Positions 34,024-42,726 of a stretch of 64,000 nucleotides of DNA are shown here, one piece after another. Position 1 is the first letter of the stretch. The number at the start of each line of letters is the position of its first letter. This DNA is from JBBQWS01 sp038210415 (lineage in GTDB: Bacteria; Actinomycetota; Actinomycetes; Prado026): NCBI GenBank assembly GCA_038210415.1, contig JBBQWS010000009.1, positions 1-64,000 of the forward strand. Reading direction: 5' to 3'. A program made the translations under genes and the position numbers. The notes beneath the pieces are model-generated. The model had not been told where the DNA came from. It worked only from the letters and a program-made list of their open reading frames with translations, and searched no databases.

Positions 34024-35237
34024 GCCGCCGGCAGCGAAGGCAGCGACCTCACCTCCGGTGACAGCAGACCGAGCAGGACCGGGACGACGACGAGCCCACC
34101 GCACAGCCACAGCGCCCCGCCGAGGCCGAGCAGGCCGGCGGCGGCTCCCGCCAGCACCAGCCCGACCGGCCCGAGGATCATCGAGCCCAGGTAGTCGTAG
34201 GCGCTGACCCGTGACAGCACCGCCTGCGGAACGTGCTGCTGGAGGGCGGTGTCCCACAGCACCGTGAAGATGTCGATCGCCACCCCGGTGACCAGCGCGG
34301 CGACCACGACCGTCCAGACCGGCGCGGCGACGGCCAGCAAGGCGATCGGGCCCACCTGGAGCAAGACCACGAGCATGGCCAGGCGCATCGGGTGCTTCGG
34401 CCGGATCCGCATCGCGACGACCACGCCGACCACCATGCCGACGGACTCGGCGACCAGGATCGTCGCCCACGAGGCCGCGCCGTCGTACGAGACCCTCGAC
34501 CGCACCGGGCCGAGCACCCCGAACACCGCGATGAACGCCATGTTGGCCACCGAGAAGCACAGCACGATGACCCACACCCACTGCCGTCCGACGAACTCCT
34601 GCCACCCCTCCTTCAGCTCGCCGAGCATCGTCGAGCGGGGCGTTCGCTCGGTGGGCAACACGCCGATGCCGGCGAGGATCAGGGCGGACAGCCCGAACGT
34701 GCAGCCGTCGACGATCAGCGCCCGGCCGCTGCCGGCGGTCGCCACGAGGACTCCGGCCAGGGCGGTCCCGAGGATCCGGGCCAGGTTCATCGTCAGCCGG
34801 AGCAGGCCGTTTGCCGACTGCAGCTGGTGCTCGGGCACGACCTGGGGAATGAGGCCCGTGATGGCCGGGAAGAACAGCGCCGACGCGATGCCGTTCGCCG
34901 CCGCGAGCACCATCAGCACCGGCAGAATCGCGTGCCCGGTGAGGAACGCGGCGCCCAGCCCCAGCTCGGCGAGGCCGGCCGTGATGTCGGCCGCCACCAT
35001 GACCCGGGCGCGCGGGAACCGGTCGGCCACGACACCGCCGAGCAGGATGAACAGGATCTGGGGTACCTGCTGCGCCGCGAGCACCAGCCCGAGCGTCGAT
35101 GCGCTGGAGCCGGGTAGGTCGAGAACCGCGAAGGCCAGGGCGACGGGGGCGATCGCGCTGCCGAGGACCGATATCGAGCGGGCGGCGAACAGCCGGCGGA
35201 ATCCTTTGTGCCGGAGCGCGTCCAGGTTCTGCGGCAT
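34002..35237 (-). CDS. Major facilitator superfamily exporter
   Basis: The 411-residue protein has about twelve hydrophobic helices. It carries the N-terminal FRRLFAARSISVLGSAIAP segment and the loop 2-3 motif GVVADRFPRARVM, both typical of the enterobactin-exporter-like (EntS/drug efflux) MFS branch. Substrate unknown. The ATG at 35237 is the natural start; the frame runs further upstream only as a shadow of the aldolase gene. It is divergent from fba and overlaps the methyltransferase gene tail to tail. Confidence 0.87.
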   Translation of the reverse strand: MPQNLDALRHKGFRRLFAARSISVLGSAIAPVALAFAVLDLPGSSASTLGLVLAAQQVPQILFILLGGVVADRFPRARVMVAADITAGLAELGLGAAFLTGHAILPVLMVLAAANGIASALFFPAITGLIPQVVPEHQLQSANGLLRLTMNLARILGTALAGVLVATAGSGRALIVDGCTFGLSALILAGIGVLPTERTPRSTMLGELKEGWQEFVGRQWVWVIVLCFSVANMAFIAVFGVLGPVRSRVSYDGAASWATILVAESVGMVVGVVVAMRIRPKHPMRLAMLVVLLQVGPIALLAVAAPVWTVVVAALVTGVAIDIFTVLWDTALQQHVPQAVLSRVSAYDYLGSMILGPVGLVLAGAAAGLLGLGGALWLCGGLVVVPVLLGLLSPEVRSLPSLPAAQPEEAG

Positions 35238-35275
35238 GGCCCGATCCTGCCAGCAGGAACAGGGCCCTACGCCTC

Positions 35276-35306
35276 TTGTCACCGGGGTGCGGTTTCCTGC
35301 AAGGAT
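35276..35306 (+). promoter_or_regulatory. Possible housekeeping promoter of fba
   Basis: TTGTCA (35276-35281) and AAGGAT (35301-35306) are separated by 19 bases, 43 bases before the aldolase ATG. The minus 10 match is weak, so this is only a candidate. Confidence 0.3.
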
Positions 35307-35348
35307 GGGGGAGATTCCAGCGCCGTCGCCGATTCGAGGAGTACAGCC

Positions 35349-36380
35349 ATGCCCATCGCCTCTCCCGAGGTCTATGCCGAGATGCTCGACCGGGCCAAGG
35401 CCGGCTCGTTCGCGTACCCGGCCATCAACTGCACGTCGTCGCAGACGATCGTCGCGGCCGTCCGCGGGTTCGCGGAGGCCGAGAGCGACGGCATCGTGCA
35501 GATCTCGTGGGGCGGTGCGGAGTTCGCCTCCGGCCAGCTGCAGAAGGACATGGTCCTCGGCGCAACTGCACTCGCCGAGTTCGCCCATGTCCTCGCCGCG
35601 AAGTACGACGTCAACATCGCCCTGCACACCGACCACTGCCCGGCGAACAAGCTCGACGGGTTCATGCGTCCGCTCGTCGACCTCTCGCTCGAGCGGGTCG
35701 CGGCCGGCGAGGCCCCTCTCTTCCAGTCGCACATGTGGGACGGCTCGGCGGTCAGCTTGAAGGAGAACCTCACCGTCGCCGAGGAGATGCTCGACAAGTG
35801 CCACCGGGCCAACATAGTGCTCGAGCTCGAGATCGGTGTCGTCGGCGGCGAGGAGGACGGCGTCGAGGCAAAGCACGACGCCAAGCTCTACTCAACGCCC
35901 GAGGACGCCATCGCGACTGTCCGGTCCCTCGGGCTCGGCGAGCGCGGCCGCTACCTGCTCGCGGCGACCTTCGGCAACGTGCACGGTGTCTACAAGCCGG
36001 GCAACGTCGTGCTCCGGCCGGCCATCCTCAAGGAGCTGCAGGACGCTGTGGTTGCCGAGTTCGGCCTGGCCGCCGGCGCCAAGCCGTTCGACCTGGTCTT
36101 CCACGGCGGGTCCGGATCGCTGCTGTCCGAGATTCGTGAGGCGCTCGACTACGGCGTGATCAAGATGAACATCGACACCGACACGCAGTATGCCTTCACC
36201 CGGCCGATCGCCGACCACATGTTGGTCAACTACGCCGGCGTCCTCAAGGTCGACGGCGAGGTCGGCAACAAGAAGCAGTACGACCCGCGTGCCTATGGCA
36301 AGGCGGCTGAGGCCGGCATGGCTGCCCGCGTCGTCAAGGGCTGCGAGGACCTCCGCTCCGCCGGCACGCGGATCAAGTAG
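35349..36380 (+). CDS. fba: Class II fructose-bisphosphate aldolase
   Basis: The 343-residue metal-dependent aldolase of glycolysis and gluconeogenesis carries the zinc motif LHTDHCPANK near residue 93, the ELEIGVVGGEEDGV segment, FGNVHGVYKPG, FHGGSGS and NIDTDTQYAFTRP. Length and motifs fit the actinobacterial Fba. The ATG at 35349 is preceded by GAGGAG at longer-than-usual spacing. DUF3151, its usual actinobacterial neighbour, follows after 226 bases. Confidence 0.95.
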   Translation: MPIASPEVYAEMLDRAKAGSFAYPAINCTSSQTIVAAVRGFAEAESDGIVQISWGGAEFASGQLQKDMVLGATALAEFAHVLAAKYDVNIALHTDHCPANKLDGFMRPLVDLSLERVAAGEAPLFQSHMWDGSAVSLKENLTVAEEMLDKCHRANIVLELEIGVVGGEEDGVEAKHDAKLYSTPEDAIATVRSLGLGERGRYLLAATFGNVHGVYKPGNVVLRPAILKELQDAVVAEFGLAAGAKPFDLVFHGGSGSLLSEIREALDYGVIKMNIDTDTQYAFTRPIADHMLVNYAGVLKVDGEVGNKKQYDPRAYGKAAEAGMAARVVKGCEDLRSAGTRIK

Positions 36381-36552
36381 CCGGCTGGGCAGGGGGCTGT
36401 GGACGACCGCGGCTACTCCCCGGACGCGATTCAACCCGGCGGACGGCCCGCAGCGGCCGCTAAGCATCGAGCAGCTGGCTGATCAGCCTGGGTTGCCCTG
36501 CTGGCCCATCCGGATGCCGTCGTCGGATTCGGTGCGGTGGTGCGCAGGCCGG

Positions 36553-36573
36553 TCACCCCCTAGCCGGGGGTGA
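36553..36573. terminator. Perfect hairpin between fba and the DUF3151 gene
   Basis: TCACCCCC (36553-36560) and GGGGGTGA (36566-36573) pair perfectly around TAGCC. It lies 173 bases after fba and 33 bases before the DUF3151 start. That suits either a late terminator or a leader element. The rest of the 36381-36606 gap shows nothing I recognise. Confidence 0.4.
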
Positions 36574-36606
36574 GGCGCCGGGCCACGCATGGGAGAGGAT
36601 GGGGGC

Positions 36607-37020
36607 ATGACCTTCGACAACCTGATAGCCGGCCCGCCTCCGACGCTGCTGCCCGAGTCGCCCGAGCCACTTGCAGCGCTGGGGGCCGGCCGCAGCCCCG
36701 CCGAGGTCGCGGCGGATTTCCCCGAGTTCTCGCTGGCCTGGGCCCAGCTCGCCGACGACGCGTACGCCAGGGGCGCCGTCATCGAGTCGTATGCCTATGC
36801 GCGCACGGGCTACCACCGCGGGCTGGACCAGCTGCGCCGCAGCGGCTGGAAGGGGCACGGCGAGGTGCCTTGGGAGCACGAGCCGAACCGCGGCTTCCTG
36901 CGCTGCGTGCACGCCCTCGGCCGTGCGGCCGCCGACATCGGGGAGGTAGCCGAGGCGGAGCGTTGCGACGGGCTTCTGGGCGACAGCTCGCCGACGGCGG
37001 CTCAAGTCCTCGGCGGCTGA
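36607..37020 (+). CDS. DUF3151 family protein
   Basis: The 137-residue soluble protein contains PPPTLLPESPEPLAAL near its start, then ESYAYARTGYHRGLDQLRRSGWKG and PNRGFLRCVHALGRAA, the pattern of the actinobacterial DUF3151 family. Function is unknown. The gene is typically found near fba and purA, as here. The ATG at 36607 follows GAGGATGGGGG. The next gene starts 3 bases after its stop. Confidence 0.88.
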   Translation: MTFDNLIAGPPPTLLPESPEPLAALGAGRSPAEVAADFPEFSLAWAQLADDAYARGAVIESYAYARTGYHRGLDQLRRSGWKGHGEVPWEHEPNRGFLRCVHALGRAAADIGEVAEAERCDGLLGDSSPTAAQVLGG

Positions 37021-37023
37021 GCC

Positions 37024-37992
37024 GTGCCAGGGCGCGCGCCGGTCGTCATCGTTGGCGCGGGCATCGCCGGCGTCGCGTGCGCCCGCGAGCTCGTGGCTGC
37101 CGCGGTGCCGTTCCGCCTGCTCGACCGCGGTCGTCGAATCGGTGGACGGATGGCCGTGCACACGGTGGACGGGCGCCCGCTCGATCTCGGGGCGTCCTAC
37201 TTCACCGCCCACGACCCGCTGTTCACCGCTGTGGTCGACGAGTGGACGGTGCGGGGGCTGGCCCGCCCCTGGACCGACACGTTCCGGATCGCCACCCCCG
37301 AGGGTCTGCAGGGCACCAAGACGGGCCCGGTCCGCTTTGCCGCGAGGCACGGCCTCCGCTCGCTGGTCGAGGACCTCGCAGCCGGGCTCACCGTGGAGCA
37401 TCCCGTGGAGGTGCTCGATGTGGCGAGCGGTCCGGCCGGCCCGACGGTCGACGGCCTCGCCGCTGCTGCCGTCGTCCTGGCGATGCCCGACCCGCAGGCG
37501 CTCGACCTACTGGCCGACGACCTGACGGACGAGCGCGCCCTGCTGGGCGGCAGCACGTGGGAGCCGGTGCTGGCATTCGCTGCCCGCTGGCCGGAGCGCA
37601 CCTGGCCCGACCTCGACGGCGTCTTCGTGAACGAGTCTCCGGTGCTGACGTTCGTGGCCGACGACGGGGCTCGCCGGGGCGACGGCGCGCCGGTACTGGT
37701 CGCCCACGGGCACCCGGTCTTCTCGGCCGGCCACCTCGACGAGCCCGACGAAGCCGGCCCGGCGATGCTCGATGAGCTCGCGGCGGTGCTGGGGTTTCGT
37801 AGCCGGCCCACGTGGCAGCTCGTCAAGCGGTGGGGCGTGGCCAAGCCGGTGGCCGGGCGGGACGAGCTGTTCCACTTCGGCGCGGCCAGGATCGGCCTGG
37901 CCGGAGACGGCTGGCACGGGCCGCCGCGGATCGAGGCGGCATACCTGTCCGGCCGGGCCCTGGGCGCCGAGCTCGCCCGACGCCTCGGGTAG
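37024..37992 (+). CDS. FAD-dependent amine oxidase/renalase-like oxidoreductase
   Basis: The 322-residue flavoprotein has an N-terminal VVIVGAGIAGVACARELV dinucleotide fold, the RIGGRMAVH motif, DLGASYFTAHDPLF near residue 57, and a C-terminal GLAGDGWHGPPRIEAAYLSG FAD-contact loop. These mark the renalase/NAD(P)-FAD amine oxidase-like family, whose bacterial members oxidise abnormal dihydropyridine nucleotides. That activity is not assured here. The GTG start lies 3 bases after the DUF3151 stop, so the two are co-expressed. Confidence 0.85.
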   Translation: MPGRAPVVIVGAGIAGVACARELVAAAVPFRLLDRGRRIGGRMAVHTVDGRPLDLGASYFTAHDPLFTAVVDEWTVRGLARPWTDTFRIATPEGLQGTKTGPVRFAARHGLRSLVEDLAAGLTVEHPVEVLDVASGPAGPTVDGLAAAAVVLAMPDPQALDLLADDLTDERALLGGSTWEPVLAFAARWPERTWPDLDGVFVNESPVLTFVADDGARRGDGAPVLVAHGHPVFSAGHLDEPDEAGPAMLDELAAVLGFRSRPTWQLVKRWGVAKPVAGRDELFHFGAARIGLAGDGWHGPPRIEAAYLSGRALGAELARRLG

Positions 37993-38058
37993 CCCGGAGT
38001 CGGTAAACTGCCCCCGCCGTGCTGCCGCCCGGTGCCGACCATCAGCTGGGAGCAAGCC

Positions 38059-39360
38059 GTGCCCGCGATCGTGCTCGTCGGCGCCCAATGGGGCGACGAA
38101 GGCAAGGGCAAGGCCACCGATCTGCTCGGCGGCGTCGTCGACTACGTCGTGAAGTTCAACGGTGGCAACAACGCCGGTCACACGATCGTCATCGACGGCG
38201 AGAAGTACGCCCTGCACCTGCTGCCGTCGGGCATCTTGTCGCCCGGGGTCGTCCCGGTCATCGGCAACGGTGTCGTGATCGACCTGTCGGTGCTCTTCCA
38301 CGAGCTCGACCAGCTCGACGCCCGCGGCATCGACACCTCGCGCCTGGTCGTCAGTGCCAACGCCCACATCGTGGCGTCGTACAACCGCACGCTCGACAAG
38401 GTGACCGAGCGCTTCCTCGGCTCGCGGCGCATCGGTACGACCGGGCGCGGCATCGGCCCGACGTACGCCGACAAGATGAACCGCGTCGGCATCCGGGTGC
38501 AGGACCTGTTCGACGAGAAGATCCTGCGGCAGAAGGTCGAAGGCGCGCTGGCGCAGAAGAACCAGCTGCTGGTCAAGGTCTACAACCGCCGTGCGGTCAC
38601 GGTCGACTCGGTCGTCGCCGAGCTGCTGTCGTACGCCGACCGGCTGCGGCCGATGGTGGCTGACGCGTCGCTGCTGCTAGGGAACGCGCTCGACGCCGGA
38701 AAGACGGTGCTCCTCGAGGGCGGTCAGGCAACCCTGCTCGACGTCGACCACGGCACGTACCCGTTCGTCACGTCGTCGAACGCCACGGCGGGCGGGGCGT
38801 GCACCGGGTCCGGCATTCCGCCCGGCCGGGTCGACCGCGTGATCGCCATCGTCAAGGCGTACACCACCCGGGTCGGCGAGGGGCCGTTCCCGACCGAGCT
38901 GTTCGACGCTGACGGCCAGCGGCTGCGAGACGTCGGCGCGGAGTTCGGCACCACGACCGGCCGACCCCGCCGCTGCGGCTGGTACGACGCGCCGATCGCC
39001 CGCTATGCCGCCCGGATCAACGGCGTCACCGACTTCGTGCTCACCAAGCTCGACGTCCTCACCGGCTTCGAGCAGATCCCCGTCTGCGTGGCGTACGACG
39101 TCGAGGGCGTGCGGTTCGAGGAGCTTCCGGTCAGCCAGACCGACTTCCACCACGCGGTGCCGGTGTACGAGCAGTTCCCGGGCTGGACCGAGGACATCTC
39201 GGGCTGCCGGGCGCTGGCCGACCTGCCGCTCAACGCACAGGCCTACGTCGCGGCGCTGGAGAAGATCAGTGGCGCCCGGATCTCGGCCATCGGTGTGGGC
39301 CCGGGCCGAGAGCAGACGATCGTCCTGCACGACCTCGTCGGCGGTCGGCTCGGTGGCTGA
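38059..39360 (+). CDS. purA: Adenylosuccinate synthetase
   Basis: The 433-residue enzyme joins IMP and aspartate with GTP on the way to AMP. Motifs are GAQWGDEGKGKATDLL at the start, FNGGNNAGHT, TTGRGIGPTYADK, and TTGRPRRCGWYD. I chose the GTG at 38059 because the protein then begins with the family's usual PAIVLVGAQWGDEGKG; an upstream GTG at 38032 is in frame. The GNAT gene overlaps its last 8 bases. Confidence 0.96.
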   Translation: MPAIVLVGAQWGDEGKGKATDLLGGVVDYVVKFNGGNNAGHTIVIDGEKYALHLLPSGILSPGVVPVIGNGVVIDLSVLFHELDQLDARGIDTSRLVVSANAHIVASYNRTLDKVTERFLGSRRIGTTGRGIGPTYADKMNRVGIRVQDLFDEKILRQKVEGALAQKNQLLVKVYNRRAVTVDSVVAELLSYADRLRPMVADASLLLGNALDAGKTVLLEGGQATLLDVDHGTYPFVTSSNATAGGACTGSGIPPGRVDRVIAIVKAYTTRVGEGPFPTELFDADGQRLRDVGAEFGTTTGRPRRCGWYDAPIARYAARINGVTDFVLTKLDVLTGFEQIPVCVAYDVEGVRFEELPVSQTDFHHAVPVYEQFPGWTEDISGCRALADLPLNAQAYVAALEKISGARISAIGVGPGREQTIVLHDLVGGRLGG

Positions 39361-39949
39361 GCGGCCCGGTCCGGTCGTCCTGACCGGCCGGTACGTGCGG
39401 GTCGAGCCGTTGACCCTCGACCACGTGCCCGATCTCGCGGCCGCGACGGCGGGCGACGACCAGGTGTGGCAGTGGATCACGACGCCCCCGACCGACGAGC
39501 CGGGGGTGCGGGCCATCGTCGAGACGGCGCTGGCCGAGCGCGACCTGGGCACCCGGTGGCCGTGGGCCGTGGTCGATCTGGCGAGCGGTCGGGCGGTCGG
39601 CTCGTCGTCGTTCCTCGACATCGAGCCGGCCGACGAGCGGATCGAGATCGGCTGGACGTTCTACGCGTGCTCGGTGTGGCGCTCGCCGGTCAACACCGAG
39701 ACCAAGCTGCTGCTGCTGGGCCACGCGTTCGAGACGCTCGGGTACGAACGCGTGATGTTCAAGACGCACCACCGCAACGAACGGTCGCAAGCGGCCATCG
39801 CGCGGCTCGGGGCCGTGTACGAGGGCACGTTCCGGCACCACCGCCTGCACTGGGACGGCAGTCGCCGGTCGTCGGTGTTCTACTCGATCCTGTCCGCGGA
39901 GTGGCCAGCCGTGCGTGACAGGCTGTCGGAACGCCTGGCCGCGGGCTGA
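39353..39949 (+). CDS. GNAT-family N-acetyltransferase
   Basis: The 198-residue protein resembles the ribosomal-protein/amino-acid acetyltransferase branch (RimJ/RimL-like): LTGRYVRVEPLTLDHVPDL at the start, IEIGWTFYACSVWRSPVNTE and FETLGYERVMFKTHHRNERSQAAIARLGAVYEG. The last segment is the acetyl-CoA-binding part. The GTG at 39353 lies inside the end of purA, so translation is coupled. Substrate unknown. Confidence 0.88.
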   Translation: MAERPGPVVLTGRYVRVEPLTLDHVPDLAAATAGDDQVWQWITTPPTDEPGVRAIVETALAERDLGTRWPWAVVDLASGRAVGSSSFLDIEPADERIEIGWTFYACSVWRSPVNTETKLLLLGHAFETLGYERVMFKTHHRNERSQAAIARLGAVYEGTFRHHRLHWDGSRRSSVFYSILSAEWPAVRDRLSERLAAG

Positions 39950-39997
39950 CACACTGTCACTCGCGCAGCGGGTGGGACCACTCGTACGCTGTGCCCC

Positions 39998-41347
39998 ATG
40001 ACGATTCCCACGCCTGACCCTGCTCGCGGCGCCGAGGTCTACGCGCTCGACCGCGCGCACGTCTTCCACTCCTGGTCGGCCCAGGCCGCGCTCAACCCGA
40101 TGCTGATCGCCGGAGCCGAGGGCTCGTACGTCTGGGACTACGACGGCAACCGCTTCCTCGACTTCTCGTCGCAGCTGGTCAACGTCAACATCGGGCACCA
40201 GCACCCGAAGGTCGTCGCGGCGATCCAGGAGCAGGCCGGTCGGCTGGCCACCATCGCCCCTCAGCACGCGAACGACGCGCGCGGCGAGGCGGCGCAGCGG
40301 ATCGCGGGGCTCGCCCCCGACGGGCTGAACAAGGTCTTCTTCACCAACGGTGGCGCTGACGCGGTCGAGAACGCGATCCGGATGGCCCGGCTGCACACCA
40401 ACAAGCACAAGGTGCTGAGCTTCTACCGCTCGTACCACGGCAACACCGGCGCAGCGATCACGGCCACCGGCGACCCGCGGCGCTGGCCGAACGAGTTCGC
40501 GGCCGGCCACGTCCACTTCTTCGGCCCGTACCTCTACCGGTCGTCGTTCTGGGCGACCACCGAGGCCGAGGAGACCGAGCGGGCGCTCGCGCACCTCGAG
40601 CAGGTCATCCAGTTCGAGGGTCCGGCGACGATCGCGGCGGTGCTGCTGGAGTCGGTCGTGGGTACGGCCGGGGTGCTGATCCCGCCGCCCGGCTACCTGG
40701 CCGGCGTCCGAGCCCTGTGCGACAAGTACGGCATCGTCTACATCGCCGACGAGGTGATGTCCGGGTTCGGCCGCACCGGGGCATGGTTCGCGTTCGAGCA
40801 CTTCGACGTCGTCCCGGACCTGATCGCGTTCGCGAAGGGGTCCAACTCCGGCTACATCCCGGTGGGCGGGGTGGTCATCAGCGACGCGATCGCGGCGACG
40901 TTCGACACCCGGGTCTTCCCCGGCGGGCTCACCTACTCGGGGCACCCGATCGCCTGCGCGTCCATCGTCGCGTCGATCGACGCGATGAAGGAGGAGGGCA
41001 TCGTCGAGAACGCGGCCCGCATCGGCGAGGCGGTGCTCGGGCCCGGCCTGCGCGAGCTGGCCGACCGCCACCCGGTGATCGGCGAGGTGCGCGGGCTCGG
41101 TGTGTTCTGGGCGCTCGACCTCGTGTCGAACCGGGCGACCCGCGAGATGCTCGCGCCGTACGGCGGCACGTCGCCCGCGATGACCGAGCTGGTCGCAGAG
41201 GCGAAGAAGCGCGGCATGCTGCCGTTCACCAACTTCAACCGGCTGCACGTCGTGCCGCCCTGCACGGTGACCGACGCGGAGGCCAAGGAAGGCCTGGCCA
41301 TCCTCGACGAGGTCTTCACCATCGTCGACCGCCACTACCACGTCTGA
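39998..41347 (+). CDS. Class III aminotransferase (PLP-dependent)
   Basis: The 449-residue enzyme has the class III pattern: FLDFSSQLVNVNIGHQHP near residue 50, FTNGGADAVENAIRMAR, YRSYHGNT, IADEVMSGFGRTG, and the PLP lysine in LIAFAKGSNSGYIPVGG. It falls near the omega-amino-acid:pyruvate and taurine-type aminotransferases, so it likely moves an amino group from an omega-amine or beta-amino acid. It starts at ATG 39998, 48 bases after the GNAT gene. The first inverted-repeat element follows within 10 bases of its stop. Confidence 0.9.
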   Translation: MTIPTPDPARGAEVYALDRAHVFHSWSAQAALNPMLIAGAEGSYVWDYDGNRFLDFSSQLVNVNIGHQHPKVVAAIQEQAGRLATIAPQHANDARGEAAQRIAGLAPDGLNKVFFTNGGADAVENAIRMARLHTNKHKVLSFYRSYHGNTGAAITATGDPRRWPNEFAAGHVHFFGPYLYRSSFWATTEAEETERALAHLEQVIQFEGPATIAAVLLESVVGTAGVLIPPPGYLAGVRALCDKYGIVYIADEVMSGFGRTGAWFAFEHFDVVPDLIAFAKGSNSGYIPVGGVVISDAIAATFDTRVFPGGLTYSGHPIACASIVASIDAMKEEGIVENAARIGEAVLGPGLRELADRHPVIGEVRGLGVFWALDLVSNRATREMLAPYGGTSPAMTELVAEAKKRGMLPFTNFNRLHVVPPCTVTDAEAKEGLAILDEVFTIVDRHYHV

Positions 41348-41351
41348 CCCC

Positions 41352-41458
41352 CCTTCCCGCCACAAGGGTCCCCCCATGCCGCTAGGCCGCGGTTCAGGGA
41401 CCATCACGACTTGCCCGGGATGTGTCCCTCTGCTGTGTGCGCCCTGGTGGCGGGAAGG
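41352..41458. repeat. Inverted-repeat element, copy 1 (diverged)
   Basis: The left end (41358-41386, CGCCACAAGGGTCCCCCCAT...) is nearly identical to copy 3 at 60631. The outer arms 41352-41368 and 41442-41458 pair at 16 of 17 positions, but the inner part of the right arm is lost. It starts 4 bases after the aminotransferase stop. Its right arm supplies the GGAAGG ribosome site of the next gene. Confidence 0.6.
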
Positions 41459-41467
41459 TTGGTGCAG

Positions 41468-42715
41468 ATGACGGGGCGGACGACGGTTGTTCGGGCCGGG
41501 CGGGTGCTCGACGTCGACGACGGGAGCCAGCGTCAGGGGCTGGCGGTGGTCATCGTCGACGGCCGGATCGCCGAGGTCACCACGGTGGCCAGCGCGCCGA
41601 CTGACGCGTTGGTCGTCGACGCGGCCGAACTCACCCTGCTGCCCGGCCTGATCGACTGCCACACGCACCTGGTCGGTGAGCCCGACGGTGGGCACGGGTA
41701 CGCCGAGCTGATCACGCGTAGCGGCGCCCAGGAGGCCCTCTCGGGGGTACGCAACGCCCGCGCCACGCTGCGAGCGGGCTTCACCACGGTGCGCGACCTC
41801 GGCACGTTCCGGGCGTTCGTCGACGTTGCGCTCCGCGACGCCATCTCGGCCGGGCACGTCGAGGGGCCGCGCATGCTGACCACAGGAGGCTTCCTCACCT
41901 GCAGCGGCGGCGGGGGCGACATCACCGGGCTGGCCGTCGACGTCGACTCGGTGCTGCCGCGCGACCTGCGGATCGGCGTTGCCGACACGGTCGACGAGGT
42001 ACGTAGCGCCGTCCGCCGGCTGATCGGCGGTGGGGCGGACCTGATCAAGGTGATCGCGACGGGCGCGGTCATGACGGAGGGGACGACCCCGGGCGCGCCC
42101 GAGTTCACCGAGGAACAGCTCCGGGTGGCGGTGGAGGAGGCGGCCCTGCTCGGCACGTACGTCGCTGCCCATGCGCACGGCGCCGAGGGGATCAAGCGGG
42201 CCGTCCGCGCGGGGGTCCGGTCGATCGAGCACGGCTCGCTCATGGACGACGAGTCGATCGAGCTGATGCTCGCCGCCGGTACCTTCCTCGTGGCCGACGT
42301 CTACGACGGCGACTACATCAAGGAGCAGGGGACCCTGCACGGCTGGTCCGCCAACGTCATGCGCAAGAACGACGAGACGACGGACGCCCAGCGCGACGCC
42401 TTCGCCAAGTGCGTCGCGCGGGGGGTACGGATCGCGTACGGCACCGACAGCGGCATCTACCCGCACGGGTGGAACGCCAGGCAGTTCGCTTACCAGGTGC
42501 GGCACGGGCAGACTCCGCTCGCAGCCATCCGCTCGGCGACCGCGACTGCGGCGGAGCTCCTCCGGCTCGACGGTCAGGTGGGTCGGATCGCCCCCGGTCA
42601 CCACGGTGACCTGATCGGCGTGTCGGGCGATCCGCTGGTCGACGTGCGCCTGCTCGAGGACGTCCGGCTGGTCGTCCAGGGCGGCCGCTGCGTCGACCTC
42701 GGCCGGGGCCGGTAG
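41468..42715 (+). CDS. Amidohydrolase (prolidase/imidazolonepropionase-like)
   Basis: The 415-residue metal-dependent hydrolase has His65-x-His67 in LIDCHTHLVG, a bridging Lys194 in DLIKVIATGAV, His235/His237 in AAHAHG, His255 in SIEHGS and Asp in AYGTDSGIYPHG: a complete binuclear metal site. It resembles Sgx9260-type Xaa-Pro/Xaa-Arg dipeptidases of the amidohydrolase superfamily, so it probably cuts an N-capped dipeptide-like amide. The ATG at 41468 follows GGAAGG, which lies in the right arm of repeat copy 1. purD follows after 11 bases. Confidence 0.88.
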   Translation: MTGRTTVVRAGRVLDVDDGSQRQGLAVVIVDGRIAEVTTVASAPTDALVVDAAELTLLPGLIDCHTHLVGEPDGGHGYAELITRSGAQEALSGVRNARATLRAGFTTVRDLGTFRAFVDVALRDAISAGHVEGPRMLTTGGFLTCSGGGGDITGLAVDVDSVLPRDLRIGVADTVDEVRSAVRRLIGGGADLIKVIATGAVMTEGTTPGAPEFTEEQLRVAVEEAALLGTYVAAHAHGAEGIKRAVRAGVRSIEHGSLMDDESIELMLAAGTFLVADVYDGDYIKEQGTLHGWSANVMRKNDETTDAQRDAFAKCVARGVRIAYGTDSGIYPHGWNARQFAYQVRHGQTPLAAIRSATATAAELLRLDGQVGRIAPGHHGDLIGVSGDPLVDVRLLEDVRLVVQGGRCVDLGRGR

Positions 42716-42726
42716 ATTCACCGCCT

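Noticed and set aside
39266..42721. A 1151-codon open frame on the minus strand opposite the aminotransferase, amidohydrolase and purA end
   Set aside because: It is an antisense shadow: high GC at third positions of the plus-strand genes removes stop codons from this frame. The product is a low-complexity Arg/Asp/Val/His mix with no domain.
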